64,000 nucleotides of DNA, taken from assembly GCA_024803745.1 (NCBI GenBank), contig JANJXV010000025.1, forward strand, positions 17,129,110-17,193,109, read 5' to 3'. Of the stretch, positions 1 to 11,416 are shown one piece after another. Position 1 is the stretch's first letter. Each line of letters starts with the position of its first letter. The translations under genes and the position numbers were made by a program. The DNA comes from Megascapheus bottae (lineage: Eukaryota; Chordata; Mammalia; Rodentia; Geomyidae). The notes below the pieces were generated by a model that saw nothing but the letters and a program-made list of their open reading frames with translations, was not told where the DNA came from and searched no databases.

Positions 1-90
1 AGAAAGTCATAGGCAGCTGTTCAAACCATTTATTACCTCAAGAGTACCAATAAAAGTATCAGTTTCCAGTACCAGAAATCAACTAACTAG

Positions 91-299
91 CTTGGTGCTG
101 GTGGCTGAGGCCTGTAGTCCTAGCTACTCTGACAGCTGAGATTTGAGAAGCCAGCTTGGGCAAGAAAGTCCATGAGATTTATCTCCAATTAACCACCAAA
201 AAACTAGAAGTAGACCTGTGGCCAAAGTGGTAGAGCACTACCTTGAGCACAAAGAAGCTCCGGTATGGCACCCAATCCTGAGTTTAAGCCCTGTGACTG

Positions 300-331
<32 letters not shown>
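91..331 (+). repeat. B1-Geo SINE
   Basis: Sense copy with a 7SL-like head (cctgtagtcctagctactct), the linker ccaattaaccacc, a Geo-type tail ending gtgactggc and a 29-nt A run. It lies in TRIP4 intron 10 or its equivalent. Confidence 0.8.
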
Positions 332-334
<3 letters not shown>

Positions 335-472
335 GAAAACCCAAATAAACAAAAAATAGAAATCAACTGATTTTAGTTGTATCTGAAAAAGACTTCTTTT
401 TTTTTTTTTTTTTTTTTTTTACAGAGGGTAAAAGAGTATAAATGGGATCTTTAGAAAAACAAGTAGGAATCT

Positions 473-712
473 TTTTTTTTTTTTTTTTTTTGGTCAGTTG
501 AATCAGGGCCTGGGCATTGTCCCTGAGCTCTTTTGCTCAAGGCTTGTACCCTACCACTTTGAGCCACAATGCTACTTCTGGTTTTCTGGTGATTTACTGG
601 CTATAAGTCTCATGGACTTTCCTGCCCAGGTTGAATTTAAACCATAAACCTCAGATCTCAGCCTCCTGAGTAGCTAGGATTGCAAGCATGAACCACCAGT
701 GTCCCAGCTAAG
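473..712 (-). repeat. B1-Geo SINE
   Basis: Antisense, near full length, from a T run through ggtcagttgaatcagggcc to gaaccaccagtgtcccagct. Confidence 0.8.
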
Positions 713-934
713 AATCTTTTTTAGTGAAGAGTGCCCCATATTGACACACCTGTTGTCAGATATGGTTAAATCAAAATCAATAGATTTAAGCAGAGAATTT
801 TAGTAATCACCCCCATTAGGTCCTGAAAAACAAAAAAGAAGAGCAACAAAACCTTCTGACCTTAGGGCATACTGTTTCCTTCCTTTTATCCAAATTATAC
901 TTCTTTTTGAATGCAGAAGGGAAGCATAATATTT

Positions 935-963
935 TGTATGTGTGTGTGTGTGTGTGTGTGTGT
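935..963 (+). repeat. (TG)n microsatellite
   Basis: Nearly pure TG dinucleotide tract. Confidence 0.9.
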
Positions 964-1012
964 GCGCCCGTGTGTCCCCTTGAGCTCAGTGTCTAGGCAC
1001 TGTTGTCTTAGT

Positions 1013-1281
1013 TCTTTTTTTTCTTTTTTTTTTTTTGTTTTGCGGGGCGGGGTTCATGGGGCTTGAACTTGGCCTGAGCACTGTCCCCGAACTCCTCAGC
1101 TCATATCTTAGTTTTTTTGTTCAAAGGTAGTGTTCTACTTGAGCCTCATCTCCGTTGTTCGCTTTTTAGGGATTGGTTAATTGGAAATAAGTATCTCACA
1201 GGCTGGCTTTGAACAGTGATCCTCAGAGCTCGTGTCCTGAATAGCTAGGATTATAGGTGTGAGCCACCATTGCCAGGCATG
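1013..1281 (-). repeat. B1-Geo SINE
   Basis: Antisense, diverged, with an expanded middle; ends gtgagccaccattgccaggc. Confidence 0.75.
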
Positions 1282-1845
1282 AAAGCATAATTATAGAACT
1301 ACCTTTAAAAGAAACTAAGCTAAAGTAATTACTAGGTGTCAAAAATGCATGCTTCCTTAAAAATATATTTCTGTTTTGATATGACTGGCTATTTTAAATT
1401 TGTGTTCTGACATTCTTTCTTATGTTCTTGTTACTGTTTTTTATCCCACATTTTAATGATTTTTCTCTTGTTCTTGTAGCTACCTTTCTCTGTTTCTAAA
1501 ACCCATCACCACCAAACTGCAGTCTGATTCAGCTGAGTATAGTAGGATTTGTTTAGCATGAATTTGTACCACCCTTAAAATCTGATGACATAAAGTTAAC
1601 TTTTCTAAAGCAAAAAAATTCCCTACCTTAACATGTAGATAGAAGACAAAACAAGCCTCTCACTAGTTATTTTGTGTTTTTCTTTTACCAGAACACATTG
1701 AGTTGTGCCAAATGAAAACATCATTGCTTTCCTTATGTCTGCAAAGAGATAATGGAAAAAATTATTCAGAATTGAAAACAGATTCTTGAGTTTCAGGGTC
1801 ATAAAGAAGGAAATTTATCCAATCCTTTTGTTATTCTTGATTCAG

Positions 1846-1937
1846 ATGTGGAATTTCCAAACGACTATCCATCAGGTTGTCTCCTGGGATGTGTGGACTT
1901 AATTGAATGCTTGTCCCAGAGGCAATTTAAGGAGCAG
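1846..1937 (+). CDS. TRIP4: TRIP4 (ASC-1) coding exon, third from last
   Basis: A 92-nt exon begins after a pyrimidine-rich tract ending ttcag (1841-1845) and ends before GTAAGT at 1938. It carries the last two bases of a split codon (..AT) and then 30 full codons, starting VEFPNDYPSGCLLGCVDLIE and ending QFKEQ, in phase 0. This matches the C-terminal part of thyroid hormone receptor interactor 4, within or at the end of the ASCH RNA-binding-like domain. TRIP4 works with ASCC1, ASCC2 and ASCC3 in the ASC-1 complex, as a nuclear-receptor coactivator and in splitting collided ribosomes. The human protein is about 581 residues, so this exon covers roughly residues 495-525. Earlier exons lie left of the window. 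The identification rests on recognising the protein, supported by the next two exons splicing in frame. Confidence 0.95.
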
Positions 1938-2040
1938 GTAAGTAGAGACTACTTGTCCTGGGCAGATGCCTGTTACTGCTTTTTTTTGAAGCATTTGGCC
2001 CAGGATATTGAACTCATGATTGGTGAATGTGGGTTTTGGG

Positions 2041-2281
2041 GTTTTTTTGTTGTTGTTGTTGTTCAGTCATGGGGCTTGAACCTGGGCACTGTGCCTAAGC
2101 TTTGTCATTCAAGGATAGCACTCTACCACTTTGAGCCATAGTACTACTTCCAGTTTTCTAGTGATTAATTGGAGATAAGAATCTCATAGACGTTCGTGCC
2201 CATGTTAGCTTTGAACTTTGATCCTCACATGTCAGCCTTCTTAGTAGCTAGGATTACAGGCATAAACTACTGGCGCCCGGA
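2041..2281 (-). repeat. B1-Geo SINE
   Basis: Antisense copy starting about 100 bp after the TRIP4 exon donor at 1938. (GTT)n lies at its A-tail end; it closes with aactactggcgcccgg. Confidence 0.8.
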
Positions 2282-2536
2282 TGATTTTGTTTTTTAACTG
2301 TGACACATTGAGTGAGACTAGGAGCATAAGTGTGTATATGTATATATTGATGTATGCATTTTTAATTTTTGGCCACTTAAAACTGAACTGACATGACTGA
2401 AGCTCATTTTTGAACAGTAGAGGGAGTCAGAGTGCTTTAATGTCATTGAAAAGTTTTTGAGAAATGTAGATTCTTAGATTTTATGGGTTTTTTTGGTATG
2501 AAGCTTGAGCTCAGGGCCTGGACACTGTCCTTGAGC

Positions 2537-2742
2537 TTTTTTTTTTTTTTTTTTTTGCCAGTCCTGGGCTTGAGCTCAGGGCCTGAGCACTGTCCTTGGA
2601 CTTTCTCAAGGCTAGAGCTCTACCACTTGAGCCTCAGCATCACTTCCGGCTTTTTTCTATGTATGTGGTACCGAGGAATCGAACCCGGGTCTTCATGCAT
2701 GCTAGGCAAGCACTTTAACCACTAGGCCAAACTCCCGGCCCC
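2537..2742 (-). repeat. IDL-Geo SINE, young, nested
   Basis: Full length, from a T run and gccagtcctgggcttgagct to actaggccaaactcccggcc. GAGCTTTT occurs on both sides (2533 and 2743). Confidence 0.9.
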
Positions 2743-2746
2743 GAGC

Positions 2747-2946
2747 TTTTTTTTTTTTTGGCCAGTCTTGGGCTTGAGCTTAGGGCCTGAGCACTGTCCT
2801 TGGACTTTCCTAAGGCTAGAACTCTACCACTTGAGCCTCAGCACCACTTCTGGCTTTTTTCTATGTATGTGGTACCGAGGAATCGAACCCAGGTCTTCAT
2901 GCATGCTAGGCAAGCACTTTAACCACTAGGCCAAACTCCCGGCCCC
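2747..2946 (-). repeat. IDL-Geo SINE, nested
   Basis: Second near-identical antisense copy in the same array, full length with a short T run. Confidence 0.88.
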
Positions 2947-3043
2947 TTCCGGCTTTTTTTCTATATGTGCTACTGAGGAATTGAACCCGGGTCTTCATGC
3001 ATGCTAGGCAAGCACTTTAACCACTAGGCCGAACTCCCGGCCC
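2947..3043 (-). repeat. IDL-Geo SINE, head only
   Basis: Holds only the ID-like head (ttccggcttttttt... to ggccgaactcccggcccc); the Geo tail is missing. It looks like the left-over of an unequal exchange or of an insertion by the previous copy. Confidence 0.75.
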
Positions 3044-3212
3044 CATCCCTGAGCTTTTTCATTCAAGGCTAACACTCTACTTCTTAATTGAAGATAAGAG
3101 TCTCATGGACTTTCTTGCTGGGACTAGCTTCAAAGCATGATCCTTAGATCTCAGCCTTCACAGTGACTCAGGTTAACAGGTGTGAACCACCAGCATCAGG
3201 CCTAGAGTTTTT

Positions 3213-3415
3213 TTTTTTTTTTTTTTTTTGCCAGTCCTGGGCTTGAGCTCAGCGCCTGAGCACTGTCCTTGGATTTTCTCAAGGATAGCACTCTACCACT
3301 TGAGCCTCAGCACCACTTCCAGCTTTTTTCTATGTATGTGGTACCGAGGAATCGAACCCGGGTCTTCATGCATGCTAGGCAAGCACTTTAACCACTAGGC
3401 CAAACTCCCGGCCCC
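3213..3415 (-). repeat. IDL-Geo SINE with 15-bp target duplication
   Basis: Full-length antisense copy. Perfect direct repeats aggcctagagttttt flank it at 3198-3212 and 3416-3430, a mark of recent L1-type insertion. Confidence 0.93.
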
Positions 3416-3616
3416 AGGCCTAGAGTTTTTATAGCTAGGTTCAGCTTGGCAGAAATCCAAACAAGAATAGTCCATCCTTGAAGCAGAGCAAGTCTTATCT
3501 AACAATGTTTTTCCTATTTTTTGTATAGTCACTTTAGGCAATAGGTTTTCTACCACTGTGTGCTTAGCATGTACTTCAGCTTAAAATTTTGATAAATTCT
3601 TTGTTTTTCAGGGATT

Positions 3617-3852
3617 TTTTTTTTTTTTCAGTTGTGGGTCTTGGACTCTGGGCCTGGGTGCTGTCCTTGAGCTCCTCAGCTCAAAGCTACCTCCCTACCT
3701 CTTTAGCCACAGCGCCATTTCCAGTTTTCTAGTGGTTAATTGGAGATAAGAGTCTCATGGACTTTAGTGTCTGGACTGGCTTTGAACCTCCAGCCACAGA
3801 TCTCAGCCTCATGAGTAGCTAGTATTAAAGGCCTGATCCACTGTGCCTGGCT
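3617..3852 (-). repeat. B1-Geo SINE
   Basis: Antisense, complete; ends gatccactgtgcctggct. Confidence 0.8.
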
Positions 3853-3880
3853 TTTAGGTGTTTTTCTTTTTGTGTTTTTA

Positions 3881-4069
3881 AATTTGCCAATCCTTGGAGC
3901 TTGAACTCAGGGCCTGGACACTGTCCTTGGGCTTTCTCAAGGCTAGTGCTCTACCACTTGAGCCACAACACCACTTCCGAGTTTTACTGTATATGTAGTA
4001 ATAAGGAATTGAACTCTTGGCTTTGTGTATGCTATGTAAGCACTCTTCAACTAGATCACACTCCCAGTC
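3881..4069 (-). repeat. IDL-Geo SINE, older
   Basis: Diverged antisense copy; ID head ends actagatcacactcccagtc. Confidence 0.75.
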
Positions 4070-4073
4070 CTAA

Positions 4074-4277
4074 ATTTTTTTTTGACCTAGTCCTGGAGCT
4101 TGAACTCAGGGCCTGGGCACTGTCCCTGAGCTTCTTTTACTCATAAGATTAGCACTCTACTGCTTAAGCCACAGCATCATTTCTGGCTTTTTCTGTTTAT
4201 GTGATATTGAGAAATCAAACCCAGGGCTTCACGTATGCTAGGCAAGCATTCTGCCACTAAGCCACATTCCCAGTCTG
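4074..4277 (-). repeat. IDL-Geo SINE, older
   Basis: Antisense copy directly after the previous one; carries the longer 'cttcttttactcataag' tail variant. Confidence 0.75.
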
Positions 4278-4290
4278 TTTTTCAATTTTT

Positions 4291-4372
4291 TTTTGCATTT
4301 TTTTCCTTATGCTAATAACCAAAACTGGTGTCTGACACTTGCTAGGCAAGTGCACTACCATTAAGCCACTCC
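4291..4372 (-). repeat. ID-like SINE fragment
   Basis: Antisense ID-type core (cttgctaggcaagtgcactac). Confidence 0.5.
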
Positions 4373-5127
4373 CTCTCTTTCCCCCTCCCCCACCCTTTAT
4401 TGGAGTCTAAAACTAATAATTACAGAAGTACCTCATTAGTGTAGGCTTTACAGTTTTAGAGACTCAGCCATTAACAGCTTAGTCTCACTTAATGCATTTT
4501 GTTCTTTTCATGTTATATTTGCATTGTAAAAGAGAACCCAGCTGCATCTGGTTTGGACAGTGGTTTTGGCAAGGAGCCTTTCTCAGTTTTCTCATTTATC
4601 AGTCAAGCAAACTGCTACCTGATACAAGGTCATATGATTTGATTTCAATCTCTGGACAGTGAACCAATCTTTCTACCCCAGATTGTATAGAGGATAGGAA
4701 ACTGCGATTTTAATGTGTGTGAGTACTGTGAGGCTTATAAGAATTATAAATCTAATAAAACATAACTTTTTGCTTTATCAGGGATAACCCTCTTAGAGGT
4801 CAGCATAATGCTCTGCCTTGAGCTTACATTATGTTTTATGTCTTGAATTGCTGAAAGCAGCCTGTAAAAGTGTAAGAATTCTCCCATATGTTCCCAGCTG
4901 GAGGTCCTGGCAACACTTCTTATTAATTTCCCTTATGTATGACATTAGAATCTACCAAAATGTTTCATTGAACACAGGAATTCCATACCATTTCCCCATG
5001 GTCATCAGCTTTTCTTTGGCATTTTCCTCTCATCTGAGGGTCACATAAGAATGTATTTGGATCAGATAGCTATATTTTGGTATTACTTCTTGATTACGGA
5101 TGTTATGACTTTTAAAGGTCATAGCTT

Positions 5128-5215
5128 TGGGGGCTGGATATGTAGCTCAGTAATAGAGTATTTGCTAGCGTATATGAGGCTATGGGTTCAATCCAAAGCA
5201 CAACAAAAAACAACA
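5128..5215 (+). repeat. ID-like monomeric SINE
   Basis: tRNA-like core ggctggatatgtagctcagt with B box gggttcaatcc, then an A-rich tail. Confidence 0.65.
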
Positions 5216-5704
5216 ACACAAATAGTGTAGATTGGTATTTGGCTGCCTCTTGGAAAAAAATCTAGATGATCCTTGCTAATCATCCATCTGTATGTGAGCT
5301 GGAGTTATGAGATGTGAAAAATGGAGTCACCTTGTATGTTATTATTCTGTAACCTCTATAATTCTCTAGGCCAAGTACACTACCACCTCATTGTTTCTGA
5401 AGAAGTGAGAGTTAAGGAGCCAAAACCCTTTATTAGCATTTCCCAAAACGTTTCATGGCATAGTTATCTTCTCCACATAAATACATAGATCTTACACTTT
5501 GTCAGTTAAACCAATTTATTTACCCTAAAACTTCTCAGAGCCTTTAACCTGTTCGTATATATTATGGCTCTGTGATAGGTGCAGTTTTCTCAAATCTTTT
5601 TTATTTTTGGTTGTACTAGGACCAAATGTAGGGTTTGTGTATTAAGCACTTTCTTAATACACCTGAGCACCTAAGCTGCTCCCTTAGCTTGCTCAAATCC
5701 TGCA

Positions 5705-5705
5705 C

Positions 5706-5740
<35 letters not shown>

Positions 5741-5742
5741 TG
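5705..5742 (+). repeat. (TGCG)n microsatellite
   Basis: About nine tandem TGCG units at the tail edge of the adjoining SINE. Confidence 0.9.
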
Positions 5743-5940
5743 TGTGGCATTAGTACTAGGGCTCAAATTCATGGCCTTATCTTTCTCACTCAAAGCTGGC
5801 CCTCTACCACAACTTTGCTTCCAGTGTTTTGGTAGTTAATTGGAGATGAGTTTCACAGGCTTTCTGATCCAGTTTGGCTTTGAACTTTTGTCTTCAGATC
5901 TCAGCTTCCTCATTGGCTAGAATTATAGGCACCATGTACA
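5743..5940 (-). repeat. B1-Geo SINE
   Basis: Antisense, diverged; head ends gctagaattataggcacc. Confidence 0.7.
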
Positions 5941-7242
5941 ACATTTTATTTCTTATCATTCAGCTAAGTTACGTTCTCTTTCTGAACTCAGTGTGGATCT
6001 GATCATTTTTATTTCAACCAAAATTAATTTCCTATGTGACTTGGACCACATTTACTTTGTTCTGTTCTTTTTTCCTTCCCTGAAGAAACTCAGCAATTTA
6101 CTTCTGACTTCGCATTCTGAGCCTGTCTCTGACAAAATACACCAAGTCCTCACTATTTTTGGCATATTATGACCATTTATTACTCTAAAGAAAAAAAGAC
6201 TTTTTTTGTTCAGGTGAGTTTTAGAATCAAGTGCACTACACTATAAATGGCTTTACCAAAAAGATCTGCTTACCCTGCTTTCCCCCAAGCTAAGAACTTG
6301 TCTTCCTTTTTATCTTTTAGTACTAGTTTGGCCAGCATGCTTAATTTGTGCCAATAAAATAGAATGCCACCAGATCTTCAGCCCTCCTGAGTAATGAAAG
6401 GGGACCAACCTAGACAAAGTAGATGTAGTACAAATAGATAAGACTATGGAAGAAAGGTAGATGAGAGCTTTAAAGCTTCCCCGATAGCCTCTGGAAGGAG
6501 CCCATGCTGTTTGCCAGCATTTTATCTGCCAGCAGCAGATGTAAGCTCTCAAAATCAGCGGGGAGGATGTTGACTGCAACAATGCCTCAAGACTGTGGTC
6601 TGTAACCTCAATAGTAAGACAGTTAAAACTTTTTTTTTTCCAAAAGACATTTTGATCGCCAAATCTATAACCATTAGCAGCTGTGGTTGTGAACAGTTCT
6701 CTAGACCTAACACGTTTTCAAATAAAAAAAAGTTGAGTTGGTGGCTTTTGTTTCTGTATGTCTGTGTTGGGTTTGTGCTATTTATATCTCTGCCTTCCAA
6801 GGAAAGTCTGATTTGTCTGAAATCTCAAAGGTTATTGATAATTCTCTGTCTTTGGAACTGAATCCATTCCTCTTCTGCCAAATTTCTGACCCTTTAGTTC
6901 ATTTGATCTCAGGCTTTTGTAATAATAAACACCTATCTTCAAGGAATTATGCAGAATTATGATTCTCTTTGGTCCCTGTTGACGGTAATTGACACCAGCA
7001 ATAGACTTAGTGTTCTAGTACAGAAGAAAGTGTTACTTGTTCCATCTTCCATAAGAGCATATAAACCACAGAAATCTTCGGGAAATAGCACTTCATGTGT
7101 GGAAATTACCAGCTTCTTTCACTAATGGATTGTCTGTGAGTCTAAGAAGTGAGAAATTAGAAAATGAAGAACAGCCAATATAGGCATTGGCATTAAAAAT
7201 GCAAAATCCCTCAATATCTCCCTTCCCCCCCCTTTAATATTG
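5941..7242. other. TRIP4 intron, no recognised element
   Basis: Unique-looking intronic sequence; the open frames at about 6310-6960 resemble no known protein and overlap on both strands. Confidence 0.5.
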
Positions 7243-7251
7243 GAGCTTGAA

Positions 7252-7476
7252 CTTTTTTATTTTTTACTTTTGATGGTCATGAGGCTTGAACTCTGGGTAC
7301 TGTTCCTGAGCTCTTTAGCTCAAGGCTACTGTCCTACCCCTGAGCCACAGTGCCACTTCCAGTTTTCTAGAAGTTAATTGCAGATAAGAGTCTCCTGGGC
7401 TGGCTTTGAACAACAATCCTCAGATCTTAGCCTGCTGAGTAGCTAGGATTACAGGTGTGAGCCACCAAGCCTGGTG
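7252..7476 (-). repeat. B1-Geo SINE
   Basis: Antisense, complete; ends gtgagccaccaagcctggtg. Confidence 0.8.
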
Positions 7477-7540
7477 GGGCTCAAGCTTATGGCCTAGCAC
7501 TTGAGAGGTAAGCACTCTATCCTCAGGCTGCATCCCCAAC
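7477..7540 (-). repeat. ID-like fragment
   Basis: Short antisense ID remnant ending ggctgcatccccaacc. Confidence 0.45.
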
Positions 7541-7565
7541 CAATTATTTGTTTCTTTATTTATTT

Positions 7566-7803
7566 ATTTTGCTTGTCCTCGTCTTTGGGCATGAACTTGG
7601 AACTTGAGCTCTGTCCCTGAGCTTTGTTGTTCAAGGCTAATGCTCTACCATTTGAGCCAAATCTTCACTTCTGGCTTTTTGGTAGAAAATTGGAGATGAG
7701 ACTATTAAGAATTTTCCTGCTTGGCCTAGTTTTGAACCTTAATCTTCAGATCTCAGCCTCCCATATGGCTAGGATTACAGGCATGAACCAGTGGTTCCTG
7801 CTC
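7566..7803 (-). repeat. B1-Geo SINE
   Basis: Antisense; (TTTA)n borders the tail. Confidence 0.75.
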
Positions 7804-7830
7804 ACCAGTCTCTTTTAAAATATGTGAGAA

Positions 7831-7912
7831 TGTGGGGCCATAACTCAGTGATAGACCACTTGCCTACCACATGCAATGCCCTGGGTTTGATTCTTGGCAC
7901 TGTAAGAAAAAA
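7831..7912 (+). repeat. ID-like monomeric SINE
   Basis: Sense; ggggccataactcagtgata and cctgggtttgattcttgg are A- and B-box-like. Confidence 0.6.
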
Positions 7913-7982
7913 ATTTTAAAAATGTCCCCCCTCTGTTGTACTGACAAAATCTACCAACTAATAGACATAAGAAGGCTCCTGA

Positions 7983-8212
7983 AGCCTGGTGAGGTGGCTC
8001 AGGCCTATAATTCTAGCTAATCAGAAGGATGAGATGTGAAGATCAAGGTTCAAAACCAGCCTGGGTACAAAAGGACCTGAGACTCTTTATCTCCAGTTAA
8101 CCTCTAGGAATGGAGAAGTGGGGCTTGGCTCCAGGGTAGGTGATAACCTTGAACTAAAGAGCTCAGAGACCATGCCCAGGCTGAGTTCAAGCCCCATGAC
8201 CCACAAACAAAC
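7983..8212 (+). repeat. B1-Geo SINE, 'gtggggcttggctc' variant
   Basis: Sense, complete; the tail reads aagtggggcttggctccagg and ends catgacccacaaacaaa. Confidence 0.8.
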
Positions 8213-8411
8213 TGGTAATTTGGAGGGCTGCTAGCTAAGTCCAACAAAGAGAAAAAAGGTATGCCACTACCTCCTACCCTGACCCCAAGCAATTCTTTAA
8301 AAAAAAAAATCACAGCTCACTGAGTAAGATAGAGAATGTGTCTTGAGAATTCTAATGAAGACCAGGATGATTGTTAACAGAGTTTCTAGGCCAGTGCAGG
8401 CTACCTTGGGT

Positions 8412-8499
8412 TGGAGACTTTGCACATGTGGTTGAATGCTTGTGCAGCAAGTATAGTTCTCTGGGTTCAATCCCCAACATTGCAAAACCAAAAACAAAC
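8412..8499 (+). repeat. ID-like monomeric SINE
   Basis: Sense, diverged; ctgggttcaatccccaacat is B-box-like. Confidence 0.5.
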
Positions 8500-8633
8500 T
8501 GAGTGCCAAGTACCCATTTGAAAATGGTTGAAGATACTTATGCTCATGTCCATATTCATGCACCACAATCTTTGGGATTGAATCCCAGGCATTGTGATTG
8601 TACATGTCAAGTGCTCTACCATTTGAGCCAACT

Positions 8634-8676
8634 CCCTTCCTCCTTCCCTCCCTCCCTCCCTTCCTTCCTTCCTCCC
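8634..8676 (+). repeat. Pyrimidine (TTCC/CCCT)n tract
   Basis: Pure C/T run at the tail end of the next SINE. Confidence 0.85.
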
Positions 8677-8850
8677 ATTTTTGTTCCTGTCCTGGGACTT
8701 AAACTCTTGGCCTTGAGCTTTTTCACTCAGTTCTGGCGCTTTGCTACATGGACCACACCTCTGGCTTTTTGCTCGAGATGAATCTCTTGGATTTGTACGT
8801 CCTGGTTTCAGACCTTGATTCTCAGATCTCAGCCTCCCGAGTGGTTAGAA
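8677..8850 (-). repeat. B1-Geo SINE, partial
   Basis: Antisense; loses the outer end of the 7SL-like head. Confidence 0.65.
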
Positions 8851-8862
8851 ATATTTAGGTTT

Positions 8863-9056
8863 AGACCTGGGCGTGGTGGCTCACACCTGTAATTCTAGCT
8901 ACTTTGGAGGCTGAGGTTCAAAGCCAGCCCGGGCATAAAAGGACCTGAGAAATTGGGGGTTGGCTCAAGGGTAGGGCAGTAGCCTTGAGCTCATGGACAG
9001 AGCCCAGGCCGAGTTCAAGCCCCATAACCCACAAAAAATAAATAAATAAAAAATAA
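8863..9056 (+). repeat. B1-Geo SINE with linker deletion
   Basis: Sense; intact head (gggcgtggtggctcacacct) but the ccagttaacctctag linker is missing; ends in (AAAT)n. Confidence 0.75.
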
Positions 9057-9379
9057 AGAGAAAGGAAGAAAGAAATATTTATGTTTTGAGACAGTATCTT
9101 GTTAATTTTAGGGGGATAGCCTTAAACTCAAGTTTTTCTTTCCTCTGCCTTCTAAGCAGAGATGATAGAATTGCAAGTATATACCACCATGCTTTGTGTG
9201 TGTGTGCGTGTGTGAACTCAGGGCTTGAGGACTATACCTGCTATAAGTCAGATACCACTTGAGATACTAAAAGAAAAAAAATCCACCCTAAGTTCTGCTC
9301 TCAGATATCTAAAAGGTAAATGTATTATCAACCAATTAAAAATAGGTGAAGATTAACTGTTTTGTTCTTATCCTTTATT

Positions 9380-9460
9380 TGTGATGCTGGGCATTGAACC
9401 TGGAGTCTCACAATGCTATATAAATGATGTGATGTGGTATTCATCTACATTCCCAGGCGA
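9380..9460 (-). repeat. ID-like fragment
   Basis: Antisense remnant (gatgctgggcattgaacctg). Confidence 0.45.
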
Positions 9461-9468
9461 AGATAACT

Positions 9469-9659
9469 TTTTTTTTTTTTTTTGCCAGTCCTGAGGCTTG
9501 AACTTAGGGCTTGAACACTGTCCTTGGGTTTTTTCAAAGCTAGAGCTCTACCATTTCAGCCACAATACCACTTCAAACATTATGTATGTGGTACTAAGGA
9601 ATCCCTGGTCTTCGTGCATGCTGGGCAAGCACTCTACCACTAGGCCAAAGTCTTGGCCC
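9469..9659 (-). repeat. IDL-Geo SINE with target duplication
   Basis: Antisense; a small deletion removes part of the B box. AAGATAACT flanks it at 9460-9468 and 9660-9668. Confidence 0.85.
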
Positions 9660-9772
9660 AAGATAACTATTTTTAAGATTATTATGGGGTAGTGCAAAGT
9701 TAATACTCAAGCACAAGGACTACATCACTGCATAGTGAAATGCTGGAGGTTCAAGAGAGAAATAAGACAAGT

Positions 9773-10015
9773 CCAGCACCAGTGGCTCACTCCTATAATC
9801 CTAGCTACTCAGGTTTGAGGATTGTGGTTTGAAGCTAACCTGGGCAGGAATGTCTATGAGACTCTCTAATTAACCACCAAATTGTGGAGCTGAAGCTCAA
9901 GTGGTAGAGCACCTGCTCTGAATGAAAAAAAAAAAAAAAAAAAAAAAAAGCAAAAAAAACTATGGGAGAGTGTGTAGGCCCCGAGTTCAAGTACCAGGAT
10001 AGGGCACACACATAC
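9773..10015 (+). repeat. B1-Geo SINE with internal A runs
   Basis: Sense; A runs interrupt the Geo tail at about 9926-9958. Confidence 0.75.
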
Positions 10016-10135
10016 ACAAAAACAGAGGCAAAAACCTAGATAAGGAGTGAAGCTTTTATGAGAACTATGAGACAAAGTCTTTGGTATTGGAGTTTGAACT
10101 CAGGGCTCTCTGTTCTTTTGGGTTTTTTTGTTGTT

Positions 10136-10317
10136 TTATTTTGCCAGTCCTGGGCTTGAGCTCAGGGCCTGAGCACTGTCCTTGGACTTTCTCGAGGCTA
10201 GAGCTCTACCACTTGAGCCTCAGCACTACTGCTGGCTTTTTTCTATGTATGTGATACAGAGGAATCAAACTGGGCATGCTAGGCAAGCACTCTACCACTA
10301 GGCCAAACTCCTGGCCC
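10136..10317 (-). repeat. IDL-Geo SINE nested in an ID-like element
   Basis: Antisense, inserted in an older ID-like sequence whose halves (cagggctctctgttc and cagggctttctgttt) form the target duplication. Confidence 0.8.
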
Positions 10318-10401
10318 AGGGCTTTCTGTTTTCCAGGCAAGTGTTATACCATTTGAGTCACATGCCTAGTCTTTTTGTTTGTTTGCTTACTTTTTAAATT
10401 T

Positions 10402-10633
10402 TATTTGTTTGTTTGTTTGTTTGTTTATTTTGTGGGTCATGGGACTGTCCCTGAGCTCTTCAGCTCAAGGCTACTTCCCTACACTTGAGCCAAGCCCCAC
10501 TTCCCATTTTCTAGAGGTTAACTGGAGATAAGAGTCTAAGGTCCTTTTGTGCTCCGGCTGGTTTTGAACCTTGATCCTCAGATATTAGCCAGCTGAACAG
10601 CTAGGATTACAGGTGTGAGCCACCCTGCAGGCT
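10402..10633 (-). repeat. (TTTG)n plus B1-Geo SINE
   Basis: (TTTG)n at about 10402-10430 is the tail; antisense SINE body to gccaccctgcaggc. It carries the 'caagccccacttcccatttt' subtype. Confidence 0.8.
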
Positions 10634-10819
10634 CTATTTTATTTTTTTAATTAGCTTTCATTACTTACATAGAGGGGTCTTCATTTTATGCCTCCCCCAA
10701 AACTGGGGTTATATAGATATGAGCCAAGATGTCCAACCTATTTTATTGCGATGGGGGACTTGCTAACCTTGTTCCTAGGCTAGCCTGGACCTGTAGTCCT
10801 CTCAGTCGCCTCCTTTGTT

Positions 10820-10965
10820 TTTTCCCAGCAGAGAGTCTTGCTGTAAAACCCAGACAGGCCTAGAACTTTCACTATTGTAGCCCACTTTGTCTGCAACTTG
10901 AAATCTTTTCTGCCTCAACCTCTTGAGTATTATGATTAAGGATATGCAATACTATTTCAGTGACA
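10820..10965 (-). repeat. B1 (7SL-derived) monomer
   Basis: Antisense B1: agagtcttgctgtaaaaccc then acaggcctagaactttcact and gcctcaacctcttgagta. Confidence 0.6.
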
Positions 10966-11172
10966 GGCAGTCAATAATACATGTGAAATGCATGCTTATA
11001 TTCTGACTAATAAAATCTTAAGAGATAATTTGTTACTTTTATGGTGCTAGACTGGATGATAAATGAAGAAGGTTGAACAGGGTGCAAGAAGACTGCAAGG
11101 CCACAGCAGATTTCTTTCAAATCAAGGAGGCCTCTTTGAAGCACTGGTTTATTTCAGTTTAAAAGATAAATT

Positions 11173-11404
11173 GAAGCCCGTGTGGTGGCTCACACCTGTA
11201 ATCTTAGCTACTCGGGAGGCTGAGATCTGAGGTTCAAGATTCAAAGCCAGCCTGGGCACAAAAGGACCTGAAACTCTTATCTCCAGTCCACCTCTAGAAA
11301 ACTGGAAGTGGGGCTTGGCTCAAGGGTAGAGCGGTAAGTGTAGAGCTGAAGAGCTCAGGGACAGTGCTCAGGCCAAGTTCAAGCCCTGTGACCCACACAA
11401 AAAG
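11173..11404 (+). repeat. B1-Geo SINE
   Basis: Sense, complete; gtggctcacacctgtaatct head and gtgacccacacaaaaaga end. Confidence 0.82.
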
Positions 11405-11416
11405 AAGGTAAATTGA

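Larger units (their letters stand above)
2483..3202 (-). repeat. B1-Geo SINE split by nested IDL-Geo insertions
   Basis: The outer element is in two parts, about 2483-2536 and 3044-3202. Removing the inner block restores one continuous tail and head. The target duplication is seen as cttgagctttt on the left and cctgagctttt on the right. Confidence 0.75.

Noticed and set aside
2483..2725. Recurring 'LPVLGLSSGPEHCPWTFSRL' peptide seen at several places
   Set aside because: It is the translation of antisense IDL-Geo SINEs (also 13938, 47091, 49411), not a gene family.
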